Below, in pieces: positions 36,618-47,799 of a stretch of 64,000 nucleotides of DNA (position 1 is the stretch's first letter; every line of letters starts with the position of its first letter). The notes beneath the pieces are model-generated. The model was given only the letters and a program-made list of their open reading frames with translations. It ran no database searches and was not told the DNA's origin. Position numbers and translations under genes: made by a program. The stretch comes from Sipunculus nudus (Eukaryota > Annelida > Sipuncula > Golfingiida > Sipunculidae). Location of the stretch: positions 17,161,382 through 17,225,381 of the forward strand of contig CM049317.1 of assembly GCA_026874595.1 (NCBI GenBank), in the 5' to 3' direction.

Positions 36618-36632
36618 AACATTTCCCCAAAA

Positions 36633-37183
36633 TCACTTGTACTGAGATTGAAGATCAAGACCACTAGAAAGAAATTCATTGGTGCTAAATTTTAATGCAC
36701 ACTGAGAAAAGAACATTGTGGGTCCATAATAAAAAACTGGCAATGGAAGGAAAAACTGAACATTTAACATGTAGTTGAATTGAATTTTAGGTCAAATTCA
36801 TTACATATTACACTGGTAGGGAGTATGTGTAGAAAGAGCCTTTTCTTGCAGTCACACAAAGATAGCTCATAATACAACACAAAAGACTCTTAAAAATCAA
36901 GTCTTTGCATGGGTATAGCTGAAGAAAAACTTGAAGGTTAATGCATAAAGGAGGACTAAATGTCAAATTTCATACAAAATTAAACACAAAGTAAATATAC
37001 TATTAGTCACATATATATATTAGTGTTGGGATTTGGTTGTAATTTCATGATAAATCACCAGTAAAAATCAATAGCCTCTACTGACCAATTACCAGAAATA
37101 ATTGGTTGTTCATTGGCTGAAATTTCTGACCATATACAGACTTAAACCTTGTTTAAACTGATATATACAGGCAAGAATGTTGG

Positions 37184-37235
<52 letters not shown>

Positions 37236-38555
37236 CTCTAATGCCTACATGTGTATATAGTTAACTATGATATGACATTAATAGCCAACACAGATTTTTC
37301 ACAGTTAAGTGATGATGATATGTATCATAGGAATTGTGAATTCAAAACGCTTTATACTAACATTTCATTCCCATCATTTGCTCATCTTTAACTCATCCAA
37401 ATGACATTACCACTTAAATGTCAAATTAGATTAACTTATTTTTACATTATGTATTGTGTTAATATTTACTGTGAAATGTCAGTGGTTTAGAAGTGAACAC
37501 ATCCAGGATGTAAAAGTGTATCTTTTTATTCATGATACAGTCAAAAGAGATGATATCTGCATCATATGTAGCATCTCATAGGGAACATCTAGAAAACAGC
37601 TACATCATCAAAGGTATTCTTACAGTGAAAACATCTGGTTGACATTACATTTGGTGAGTCTTATAATTTTTTAGGACAGAAAGGTCACTAAGTGTACTTA
37701 TAGCAAAGATCCTTTCCACCGTCTGATAACCCTTTTGTGTAAGCCTAATACCAGACAGAACCACAAAAGTTATATATCTGGCACAGTTGAATCAAACACA
37801 GCTGTATGAAATGTAGTTTTGAAACACATTTTGGCACAAGAACTCTATTTGAGTATGGAAAGTGTAAATTGTAACAAGGAAAGAAAATTAGTTAGTTTCC
37901 TCACTAATAGGTGGCAGGCCACAACAGCACATAAATAACTAGTGACACCTGGTCTTAAAACTGAGAACTAATTCATTTTGATAATCATGAAACAAGGCTG
38001 AAAGTAAAACTGAAGTGGTAAGAAAAAAGTAAACTTCTAATTAAAATTTTGATTTGCATTTATTCCCCAAAGTATTTATTTTAGCTGTTAAACCAGATTG
38101 TTACTTTAACTGAGAAATTTAAGAGATATATGTGAAACGTTTCTACACAGTTTTATGGGGCTTCTAGAATAAGGGAGTGAGTTGAGTTAATTCTCTTGAT
38201 GAATGTGATAAATAGGGTGCTCTTTTAGAAAAAGTGACGTATGTTGAATTCAGAACAAAAGGATGAATAATATCTGTCTAGGAAAGTTAAATTCTCCATC
38301 ATTTGGATAACTATATAAGGGCTCATTGACTATATGAGGGTTCATTGTTGTAATATGATCACATGGTAAGGACTAAGGATAATTGAATAAGAACTGATAT
38401 TCATGTGTTGCGCCTTGATGATGGGGTCACACAATAGAAGCATATATTAACGTGTTAGAGGATATGAAACTTTCTCTTATACAACAATTAGTCAGACACT
38501 GGGACCAGGGTTACAGCAGGTTTAAATTTTGTTGTTGATGGAGTAACTGCCTCTT
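36633..38555. other. Intergenic DNA with a (TA)n array
   Basis: No gene recognised. A TA run of about 46 bp lies at 37187-37232. Confidence 0.5.
37187..37232. repeat. (TA)n microsatellite
   Basis: Pure TA run. Confidence 0.97.
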
Positions 38556-38558
38556 TTT

Positions 38559-38640
38559 TTAGCTCAGCTGACTGAAAATAAACTGAGGTGTAGTGATAGC
38601 ACTTTGTCTGTCACCTGTCTGCAAGTCCAGCTCTATGAGA
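38559..38640. repeat. TTTTTAGCTCAGCTGA repeat end, copy 1
   Basis: TTTTTTAGCTCAGCTGACTGAAA matches the start of the element at 39216. It is followed by a poorly preserved body interrupted by the minus-strand SINE. Confidence 0.4.
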
Positions 38641-39003
38641 TTAACTAAGTATATGTGCATCTGCAGAATTCCATTCCAGTTTCAAACTACATGGCAGGGC
38701 GATAGCACATGGTTCCTCTCATTGATATTCTGGTGTTAACCAGGCCCAGTGACCACTGCACCTGGGGTCAGGGGTGTGTGGTCAACCCCATAACTGGGTC
38801 ATACAACCAAAGAATCCATGAAAGGTGCACTCATCTGTGAAACACAGTCGTGGGGCATGGCTTTCCCATTAAGTCTGCAGAGCATTCATTCTGGGTGGAA
38901 GTCTGATGCGAAAAAAAAAAAAAAATCAGTGCTTGGGCTGAGATTCAAACTCATGATACCCTGGCTCTGAATCCTGTGCTCTACCCCATACACCCCAGAA
39001 GCA
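38640..39003 (-). mobile_element. tRNA-derived SINE, copy 2
   Basis: On the minus strand the head reads CTTCTGGGGTGTATGGGGTAGAGCAC, and a B-box-like GTTTGAATCTC follows at 38955-38945. The body shares GACTTAATGGGAA, TATGACCCAGTTATGGGG and CACTGGGCCTGGTTAA with copy 1 at 36221. The 3' part aligns as far as TCTGCAGATGCACATATACTTAGTTAA. An A run (T-side GCGAAAAAA at about 38908 on the plus strand) interrupts it. No clear target duplication was found, so the ends are approximate. Confidence 0.75.
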
Positions 39004-39215
39004 GGTATAACAAATTGATTCTCCATTCACCAGGGAGGCTCATTAACCTGTAGTGATAAAATGACTAAATGTAGCTTAGCTTGAGCGGCTTCCCCCATGT
39101 AAATAGAGTCTGTTTTATTTTGGCCAAAACTTAAGTTGTTCACAAATCACATTCTGTCTTGTTTTTCTGCTTTTATGTCTGCCTGGTGGCTGGTGTGGAT
39201 GCCTGTGTATGAATT

Positions 39216-41340
39216 TTTAGCTCAGCTGACTATAAGTCATCTGAGCTATAGTCGTGGTCCATTGTCCGTCGTCCGTCCGTCCGTCCGTCCGTAGATGTGG
39301 CACGTTTTGAAACCGTAAGACCTAGGAATCCAAAATTCAGCATAATGTAAGATGTCCTCAATATCTCCTACCAAGCCGAAAACTTGGTCTTTGCGACTTC
39401 GTTCCTTTGAGAAATTAAGGAAAAACCTCAATTTTTTATTAAAATCCTATTTTCACACTTCAGGACTGCCTTATATCAAAACCACTTATCTGTTTTTCCT
39501 CATATTTACCATAAATATTCTTCTATATAGTTCCTATGTACATGCCAGAAATTAAGTCTGTTAAGTATAAATTCTTTAAGTTATGGGCCCAAACATAATG
39601 GACTTTGTAAAAAATCAGGAAAAATATTTACTCACTTAACATGAAAAATTTTGAAACTAGAGTCTATTTTCCCAAGTATATAACTATGTTTAATTAAGAT
39701 TCAATTGTTTATCCAAAATTAGATCTGAATTTTGTAAATTTTTTAAGTAATTAGCAGAAAAATAAAATCAGTACCTTAAATTTTGCCCAACTTTGACCAT
39801 GGCACGTTTTTTTTCTGTAAGTACCATTGATTTAATTTTCACAGCATGTAAACATAAATATTTAATTTGTCTAAATCTGAAATTTGGAAGTAAAAGCTTG
39901 AAAATTAAGCTAGTTATTGATTTTTTTTCTTGAGGCTCTATTGTAGTCATTTGCTTTGATTACAGATTACAGATGCAGGGTCCCACTCCAGGTCACTGGA
40001 AGTCAGCAATGCCAGGGTTTCTGATTTGTTATAGTCACTGGGGGAGATCCCCTGCTGTGACAGGTGTACAGTTATTCTCATATCACCACCCAAATAAAAA
40101 ATAAATAAACATTTGTATGCATGATATGGTGTTATCTGACAAGATTGGATTTATGATGATGCAATTGAGAATTATGAATCAACTTTTATATTCAGATATA
40201 TATGCTATATTGAAAATGTATAGAAATATAAACTTAAATTAAAAAAAAATTAATATGATAAAAAAATGAGGATTTATTACAAACATTTGTTCATTATTTT
40301 CCTGCATCAGCAGAATTTGAGATAGGCTTTGTTTGCCATGTTTTATGTTGTTAATTAGTTATATTTCAACTGTATACATTTCATAAAAAAAAACATATAT
40401 TTAATAATATATATTATACAAAAAAGATTCGATTGAACAAATGTGTAAACTACTGAAAAGTCAACAGTTAATCAAAAAGCCAACTAATGATCATGGTAAT
40501 TGTACAGATCATTTGTTCACAAACTGCTCACATGCTTCAGTTTCAACATTAGGAAACACATGGTCAGGTCACAAAATATTATTTGCAACAATGTCTTGCT
40601 CATCAATACAAACCAATCATATAAACCAACCATGGCCTTTATTACCTCTTCCTCTTACACTTTATCTCCATTTGATATTATTTTAGATTTTTACCTTCAA
40701 GGTTAACGTCAGCTGAGCACAGTGACTCAAGCACCATGTAACATATTGTTTACATCAAGCTAGTGTTATGCAGTTTGCAAGAGCTCAGCTCCCCAGCTTC
40801 AGCTCTAAGTTCCTTAAATTCGGCATACAGTTAGATGTCTCCAAAATCCCCTACCATGCCAAGAATTTGGTCACTAGGACTTAATACCTTCGAGATATTA
40901 ATGAAAAACTTCATTTTTCCATTAAAAACCCATTGTTACACTTCAAGACTGCCAAATATCAAAACCAATGATCTGACTTTAATCATAAATAATATACATA
41001 TTTTTCAATCTCTTTGCACATGCCAGAATGATGTCAGTATTGAGTAATTGTTTAAAGTTATGGGCCCAAACATAATGCACTTTGTAAAAAATCAAGAAAT
41101 ATATTTACTCCCTTAACAAGGGCATTGCTGAAGCTAGAGATTTTTTTGTCAGGGATGTAACATTATTTAATCAAGATTCAATTGAATACCCAAAATTAGT
41201 TCTTAATTTTTCAAATTTTATAAGTTATTAGTATAAATATAAAATTAGTACCTTAAATTTTGCCCAACTGTGACCATGGCACGTTTGTTTCCCTTGAGCA
41301 CTGTTGATATAATTTTCATATCATGCACACATAAGGATTT
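39216..41340. repeat. Diverged repeat element with two related halves
   Basis: Starts TTTTTAGCTCAGCTGACTATAAGTCATCTGAG (a sub-terminal inverted pattern), then a GTCCGTCCGTCCGTCC run (39261-39292), a start seen in many mollusc repeats. The blocks at 39330-39830 and 40815-41300 are diverged copies of one sequence (GATGTCYYCAAAAT.YCCTACCA, ATTAAAA.CC.ATTTTCACACTTCA, CTTAAATTTTGCCCAACT.TGACCATGGCACGTTT). The sequence between them includes a possible coding relic at 40441-40686. It is probably a Helitron-like or composite element, but no clean 3' hairpin with CTAG was found. Confidence 0.5.
40441..40686 (+). pseudogene. Possible endonuclease/RT-type relic
   Basis: An 81-codon open frame with the pattern QQLIKKPT...GNCTDHLFTN...LGNTWSGHKILFAT. 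This resembles the segment between the endonuclease and RT domains of non-LTR elements (and some Helentrons), usually QLI.EPTR..., TLIDHIFTN, SDHKLI. The Gly in SGHK would replace the usual catalytic-region Asp of SDH. It has no companion domains on either side. It is flanked by the two repeat halves, so it is probably a fragment captured by or left from a mobile element. The assignment rests on a motif pattern only. Confidence 0.3.
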
Positions 41341-42940
41341 CAGCTTAGAAAGCTGAAAGAAATTGGCCAAAAACTGTAGCTTTTATTAATGTCAAACTTT
41401 GGCTCTCTCCAGCCCCTCTTGAATCACCTGTATTATGCATGCTTGAGGCGAGGCATACATGGAATCCAGGCAGCTTATGGCCAGCCACAGTTGATCCAGG
41501 TGTCCAACCCAACTCATCTAGTAGTTTTAACCAACAACATAACAATAAATTAATAAATTTTTATTGGTTTTTAATAACAAATTAAAGAAAAATAATAAAA
41601 GGAATTTGTTAGTTTATAATAACAGGAAATTAACTTGCAGTTACTGATGATAAAAGAATCTTGTATGGATGGGTAGAATGTCACGTATTCCAAATAACAC
41701 CATGCAGTCACCTATGGCATTTTCAGTTCAATTTTAATGATAAAGAAGTAAATTATATTATTCATTACTAATCATTAGGGATCATTTGAAGGGAAATTAA
41801 TGATAGACAAAGATGCAGTTGATAATATTAATCTAGGTTCCTACTGTGTCTAGTTTGTACATTGATGTGAAATAAGTCCAAAATGAATTTTTTACAGTTA
41901 TTTTTAATATAAATAAAAGCCATAAAACCAGGTACTTATGATCATTATTTAGATGTGTGAATTTTGTATATTCTGGATTCTCAACATCATTGTTTGGTGA
42001 AAACTGAATAAATACCAGACATGGTGCGAATACTTTGTAATTGTATTTAAATACGAATATGATTATGTACTCCATTATAAAATTTCTTGCATAAAGAATG
42101 GGAATTCAGGTAAAAATGAAAGTATATGAATACTCGTGCAAATACTTTCAAAATGTATTCATGAATGCATTCATGAATATATTCTTTAATATTATTTTAA
42201 TAATCATTTCAGTTATATTTCATTTTACAAAATCATATGATTCTCTTATTTTTAATAAAAATTATATTTGGGACAATATTTGTATTTTTTTTTAATAAAT
42301 AGTTAAACTCATATTATATATTCTGCTTATAAGTTATTTGGCCAAGTCAAAATCTGTGTGACAATAGTACTCCATTTGTTAATAAAATAAATGAAATCAA
42401 TGCTCTTCCCTGTCTCCAAAGGAACTATCAAAATCATACATAGGCTAAACAACAACAACTCATAATACAGCTTATATTTATTACCACACAAAACCAGCAT
42501 GTACCTCATTTCTAAATAATATTTTTTTATCATATATAACAGCTGAGCGTCGTGACCCATAGGTCCCTTGTTATAAACTGAGAGTAATAGATTTGATTCA
42601 AAGAAAGGAGAAAAAAAATTGCAATCAGTGGTTTTGAACTCTTTGATCACATAAGAGTAAAAAAGTCCATCCACAAAAAAATTGATCCAAATATTAAAGT
42701 ATAAATAAACTCATTAACCCGCTATTTAAGGCTCCTCTCTATATGGAGGTTGAGGGGGGGATGAACCCTTAAAGATTACTGCTGAAGCTCTCTGAAATGC
42801 CTTTAGGCATAATATATAGTTTTATAATGTTAAAGAATGATAATAATAATAATGATAATATAATACAATTTTTCTCTCAAATAATTAATTGCAATAAATC
42901 TGGTGATTAACTGTTACTTTTCACAGGATTTGAAACCTTC
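41341..42940. other. Intergenic DNA, nothing recognised
   Basis: AT-rich, with a short ATTCATGAATGCATTCATGAATATATTC palindromic patch at about 42157-42184. No gene supported. Confidence 0.5.

Positions 42941-42967
<27 letters not shown>
42941..42967. repeat. (TA)n microsatellite at left end of foldback element
   Basis: TA run of about 27 bp abutting the left TIR. A similar run abuts the right TIR. Confidence 0.95.
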
Positions 42968-42971
<4 letters not shown>

Positions 42972-42984
42972 TGTGTCACTGTGA

Positions 42985-43255
42985 AATTAGAATCCAGGCA
43001 GATTTAAAATGCGCCTAGGTGAGATTGAAATTTTGATTTCGCCTAGGCAAGATTAAAATTTCTATCTCGCCTAGGCAGATTTAAAATCTGCCTAGGCCAG
43101 ATTGAAATTTTGATTCTGCCTAGGTGAGATTAAAATCCTGTTATGATCATATGTAGGATTTCAATCTCGCCTAGGCGGATTTAAAATCTGCCTAGGCGAG
43201 ACTGAAATTTTGATTTCGCCTAGGCTATATTAAAATCCTAGCTATTAATCTGCTT
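42985..43255. repeat. Left TIR: reiterated GCCTAGGC palindromes
   Basis: About seven units, each with GCCTAGGC or a one-base variant in a CGCCTAGGCGAGATT / GATTTAAAATC setting, about 32-40 bp apart. The arrangement is matched in inverted order at 46015-46200. Confidence 0.85.
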
Positions 43256-43607
43256 GATTCAATTATTTGGTTTAATCATGCTGATTATTTCATTATAATG
43301 TATATCTTCAAAAGTATAATCTTAATATTTAATGATAACATTATAAAATTAGTGACTAAAACAAGTTACTTGAGCTTAAAATAAATTCGGATTTATTACA
43401 CTCATGATTTTACTGGGGTTGTCCTTTTATTTTTAACATATTTAATAGCAATTTAATTTTAGCAGACTGACAAAACAACACGAAATATGTTAATGTACAC
43501 ATCTGCAAAACTGGTAGTCTACCTAATATTTTAATTTTTTCCACCGTGTTCTACAGCACATTTTCACACAAAATGTTGATAAAAAAATATATATTATCAC
43601 AGTGTAG

Positions 43608-43709
43608 ACTGGAATCCAGTTGAGTTCGAAACTCAACTATTTGAGATGGGAATCCCCATCTTAACGGTTGAGATGGGGATAGTCACTACTGAGATTGGAA
43701 TATTCCAAT
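43608..43709. repeat. Cluster of four consecutive palindromes
   Basis: ACTGGAATCCAGT (43608-43620), TTGAGTTCGAAACTCAA (43620-43636), GATGGGAATCCCCATC (43645-43660) and ATTGGAATATTCCAAT (43694-43709) follow each other. Each is self-complementary around a short centre. Degenerate relatives (CATTGGGATATCCAG, TTCATTCTGGGATAAACTG) continue to about 43860. Confidence 0.85.
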
Positions 43710-44124
43710 GTACACTTGTTCACATTGGGATATCCAGAAGTCAACCAGTTCATTCTGGGATAAACTGAAATACACTAGTTTACATGAGAATATTTTAGTT
43801 TAGATGATACCAAGAGAAACAGTTTATTTTAAAATATCCTGAAATACACCAGTCTACTTAAGAATATCTCAACCTTATTGTTAAGATATATTTTTTCCCT
43901 ATTTCTTTTAAGTGGACACAAGAACATTGAGCCTCAGAACATTGAGTAGCTGCAAAAAATTACAGATATTATTGTATAAATAAATGAGGGAATTAAACAG
44001 ACTAGGAGTGTATATTCTGAGAGTAACTACCAAGAACACATGTATAAAAAGATACTCTTTTATTATATTTAACATTTAGCAATTCCATAACTACATGGTA
44101 ATCACAGTCTAAAATATGCAGTAC

Positions 44125-45497
44125 CCGTAAAATCTCCACTTAAAACCGCGGTTTAATCAAGAAATTCAAAATCTTAAAATCAGGTTGATTTCCTGAAAGC
44201 ACTGCGGTTTATACTAGAAGGGTTTCCTGAATATCTTCCTGAAAGACATCGTTTTTAGGCCGGCGAGTGGGCGATAATATTGCAACTTTCGAAGGCCGTT
44301 CTTAGCAGCAGTCTCGCATGCATGGGAGCCGTGTGTAAATGAATTATTTACGATTATTTGTTAGTTATAAATTAAATATTGCTGATTAGTTTTCGTGTGG
44401 TATATAACTTGTTATAAAATCTTGGTAATTGTCACCAAATAATACGTTTACAACAATCCTGCTGTAACAAACAGCGGCCCACTTCGTTGGGCATGGTCAA
44501 GCAAAATTGAAATAAAAGCCTACTAAACCCATTTGCGGCATTATTTAGCAATGATTATTTGTTTAAAACGTGAAATGAATATAAAGTTGACATCGTAAAG
44601 AGTCGCACAATGGCAGACGATTGTTTTAAAATCAAGTTTGAGTGCGGCCATGTGCTGAAACGCACCGGTATTCTGCTAAGAATATTTTGAACGGCTGTAC
44701 GCGGTGGGTGGTAAACAAAACAGCCACCTATTTCGTCCCAGCTTACCTTGCGCGAACACTGCCTTGACAAAATGGCTCCCCACACGGAAACTTTCTTCAG
44801 GAAAAAAACTTGCTTACCCCAACTGCCCACTTTAATTTTACCTTAAAATCACTCGTTTTCAAGCGTCATGTTTCCTATACGTGCGTATCTCGAGAAGGTA
44901 ACTTCAGTTACTTTGATATTTAGTTAAGTTGACTAGCGTTGTTTTCAAACGCACCAGCAAATTGTGACATGGAGCGATGTCCATGTACGATGTGACGATG
45001 ATAATACCGAAGTAACCGGTACGAAAATGATTTGAATCTTCCGAGTAATTCCAGAAAATGGAATTTTCATCAAAATTAAGATTTCAAAATATTACTTTTT
45101 GAATTAAAATATACAGTGACTTGAAATTGATCAGCAGAATATTTTTTCCAAAATATAATGACAAATCAGAAGCAAACAAGAATACGGCACGGAATATAAA
45201 ATCTGTATAAACAGGCAGAGGTTCACCGGCCCTTACCTCTTCCCAAACTTCATGCTTGAGTGACCCTTCCAAAAAATGTTATGATGTGTTTAAATAAAAT
45301 GCCCAAGGAATTTTAATATGGACAGGAATGGCCGAGTCGCAACCAACGCTTGTTCATTTCATTCCGTAGCGAAAGTTGGTGCGGTTTTAAAGGGGGGTTC
45401 TTAGTATTTGAGCCCCTCGGGGTGTCTCACATTGAATTTCGGTGAAGTCTGGGTGCGGTTTTAATCGGAAGTGCGGTTTTAAGTGGAGATTTTACGG
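44125..45497. mobile_element. TIR element nested inside foldback element
   Basis: Inverted ends CCGTAAAATCTCCACTTAAAACCGC (44125-44149; the last 25 bp of the element are the complement). They lie 1373 bp apart. TATGCA occurs just outside each end (44115-44120 and 45498-45503), but at the left it is separated by four bases, so the exact target duplication is uncertain. The interior is GC-richer than its surroundings and holds GTGCGGTTTTAA sub-terminal repeats. No transposase was recognised. Superfamily undetermined. Confidence 0.7.
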
Positions 45498-46014
45498 TAT
45501 GCACCATTTATAATAAACAATATAAATAACTAAAATATTCAAATACCTGTATCTTCCTTGCCCCTTTCAGCTAATAAAAAGCCAAAATTTAATGTTATTT
45601 GCCAAGGCAAAAAATAAATGCTGAAACCTGAAAAAAATCAGACTGAAAATATACCTGTGTTTTTTTTTTTAATTTCACCCACCTGTCAGAAAAAACTTCA
45701 TCACTTCTGTAAAGCATTCTTTAGCATCAGTGATTATAAAAATCCATTTATTTTTTATGTTCATTAAGATATAGTGTTCTTAATAAACTGATCCTTCAAA
45801 ATCCAAAGTTTCTGTAAAACTTACACTTAAAACAAAGCAAAATCAAAATTTCCATCTTGTGGGCCAGGGCAGATCTTAAATTCCTAAAATGGTCCTATTC
45901 ATTAAGATGTTCAGATATACAATTCTCAACAGATAAATCTCTCCACGCCAAATGTGAGAATAAACTCCAATTATTATGAAACAATCAGCATGATTAAACC
46001 AAAGAATTGAATGA

Positions 46015-46218
46015 CGCAGATTAAAAGCTAGGATTTTAATCTGGCCTAGGCAAAATCAGAATTTCAATCTCGCCTAGGCAGATTTAAAATCAGCCTAGGC
46101 GAGATTGAAATCCTACATATAATCATAGCAGGATTTTAATCTGGCCTAGGCGGAATCAGAATTTCAATCTCGCCTAGGCGGATTTTAAATCCGCCTGGAT
46201 TCTAATTTCGCCTGTGAC

Positions 46219-46222
<4 letters not shown>
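46015..46222. repeat. Right TIR: reiterated GCCTAGGC palindromes
   Basis: Inverted counterpart of the left array, with about six GCCTAGGC units in the same spacing, ending ...CGCCTGTGACATGTG against the TA microsatellite. Confidence 0.85.

Positions 46223-46262
<40 letters not shown>
46223..46262. repeat. (TA)n microsatellite at right end of foldback element
   Basis: TA run of about 40 bp. Confidence 0.95.
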
Positions 46263-46264
<2 letters not shown>

Positions 46265-46265
46265 A

Positions 46266-47182
46266 TTATATAAATGTATGAAAATCTCTCTTTATAGGCA
46301 CCTCCATAGATATGGTAGGCATTCATGTACATAATTACAACACTATGTACAATCTCACGTAAAGTACACATAGTAACCTCTTTACTGTGTCCACCTCTAG
46401 ATAATATTGGCAAATCGCTTGGCCCATCAGTGATTGTAATTTTGTGTTTCCACCATATGTTAATATATAGTTTAATTAATGCATGTTTCTCTATATGTAT
46501 TTAATTATATATAAACTATAGCACGTACCTGAATTTGTAGATTGCGCTCTATCAGCCACTGATCCAGTGTCCCTATGAGGACAGGCTCATAAGTGGAGTT
46601 GACCCTGTGGTTAGATGACTTGGTTTGAGAACAGTCAGCTGGTCTGCTCCACTGGTCTGATAAAGAGAACTTTGTTCCGTCCCTCCTTTAAGGTCAGGGC
46701 CAATTATAAGGGTTTCACATGATATCAACACTACCTGTATGCATGATGTAAAATTGAGGAACTTTTCTAGCTGACATGTCGTGAACACATTTATTGTTAA
46801 ACTTACCTAAGGCTCACAACATGCAGTGGGTGACTGTTTGCGTGGTTTTTATCTGTGATTTTAAAGGAAATAAATGATCGGGAAGTAGGGGAAGGTGTCA
46901 GAAGGATTGTGTTACACGTGACCTTATCTATTGATGATTTACGACTGAACTAGTTTGATAAAGCAACAACCGATAGGTTGTATTTTTTTGCTTACATCAT
47001 GTTAAATATTGTTGTATGAGAATTCCTTCCTTTATTCAGAGGTGCTGACACCAATATAAATATCTAGCTACTTGAATAAATAATATAGTGCATTTTCCAT
47101 TCCTGGCATGGGACAGGTCCATTCAGTTCATCTGGAATAGGTTTTCCGGGGGCTGAGTTTACCTATAGGCCAATTGCTGAAA
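46266..47182. other. Intergenic or intronic DNA between foldback and Gypsy elements
   Basis: Apart from the possible exon ending at 46529, nothing was recognised. It ends at the GATAG target duplication of the Gypsy element. Confidence 0.45.
46529..46685 (-). CDS. Possible coding exon of unidentified gene
   Basis: On the minus strand an open frame ends at a strong donor (ATTCAG|GTACGT, last exon base 46529). Its 3' part reads STYEPVLIGTLDQWLIERNL, which looks like ordinary globular protein. The frame is open back to a TAA at about 46690. A candidate acceptor is CTTAAAG before 46685, although it lacks a good pyrimidine tract, so the left boundary of the protein is uncertain. No ATG occurs in frame, so it would be an internal exon, with its partners outside the recognisable sequence. 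I do not recognise the family. Confidence 0.35.
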
Positions 47183-47187
47183 GATAG

Positions 47188-47382
47188 TGTTACGGGACGT
47201 ATGTTTACTACTAATGCGGGCTACGGGAGTATTATGTTACCAGTTATTGTTGCGCCCCCTTGTGGCAATTACGTGTATCATGTGTGTGTGTGACGAACAT
47301 GGCAGCCATTAAACGTGTTAACTGTTAGCCTCCTCGTTTAGGAGCGATTGTGTCGCGTGCCTGGGAAAACATCCGACAAACA
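47188..47382 (+). repeat. 5' LTR of Gypsy-type retrotransposon
   Basis: 195 bp, TGTTACGGGACG...CCGACAAACA. It differs from the 3' LTR at one position (GCAATTACG versus GCATTTACG). It is preceded by the target duplication GATAG (47183-47187). The LTR is unusually short. Directly after it comes TGGTGTCAGAATGGGC (from 47383), a primer-binding site whose complement ends CTGACACCA, as expected for tRNA-Leu. Confidence 0.97.
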
Positions 47383-47799
47383 TGGTGTCAGAATGGGCAG
47401 CCGCACGCCAGGAACAGTTTGGACAAGGTTTTGTCCAGAAACATTTGTCTAACGGGATGTAGGAAACTTGGAAAGTGACCGACGGAACCGCAGGATTCAC
47501 GGACGGAATGGAAAGCTCGCCTCGTCACGTGCTACAAAAACGGCGCCATATTTGATTTTGTGTGAATGTCGGAAGTTTTGTGTTGTGAACTTTAATTATT
47601 TTCTTGATATGCCACTTTGAAACTGTGGAAGGATCATACCAAGGATTGTTTGTGACGTGGTATACGTGAGTACATTCACTTGTGTTGACATATAATTTAT
47701 AAAGCTGACGTCTCGGAACTTTGCTGTTAGAACTGTCACTGTCAGATTTAACGTCACTCGTCAGTTGTTTTGTCAGATTCCTATACCTATATAGATATC
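47383..47799 (+). other. Gypsy element leader with primer-binding site
   Basis: The untranslated leader between the 5' LTR and the gag ATG. The primer-binding site is at 47383-47398. The remainder presumably carries the packaging signal, which is not recognisable by eye. Confidence 0.8.

Larger units (their letters stand above)
42968..46222. mobile_element. Large foldback element with GCCTAGGC-repeat TIRs
   Basis: Left TIR (about 42968-43302) and right TIR (about 45962-46222) are inverted copies. Both read, from outside in, ACATGTGTCAC/CACATGTCAC, AAATTAGAATCCAGGC, then repeated GCCTAGGC palindromes, then GGTTTAATCATGCTGATT. They flank a 2.7-kb interior without a transposase ORF. Both outer edges touch TA microsatellites. 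A second TIR element (44125-45497) and a palindrome cluster (43608-43709) lie inside. Superfamily is not assigned; long repeat-built TIRs fit foldback-type DNA transposons or a MULE-like element. Confidence 0.7.

Noticed and set aside
44555-44830. 91-codon minus-strand ORF inside the nested TIR element, considered as a transposase fragment
   Set aside because: No DDE, zinc-finger or other transposase motif is visible.
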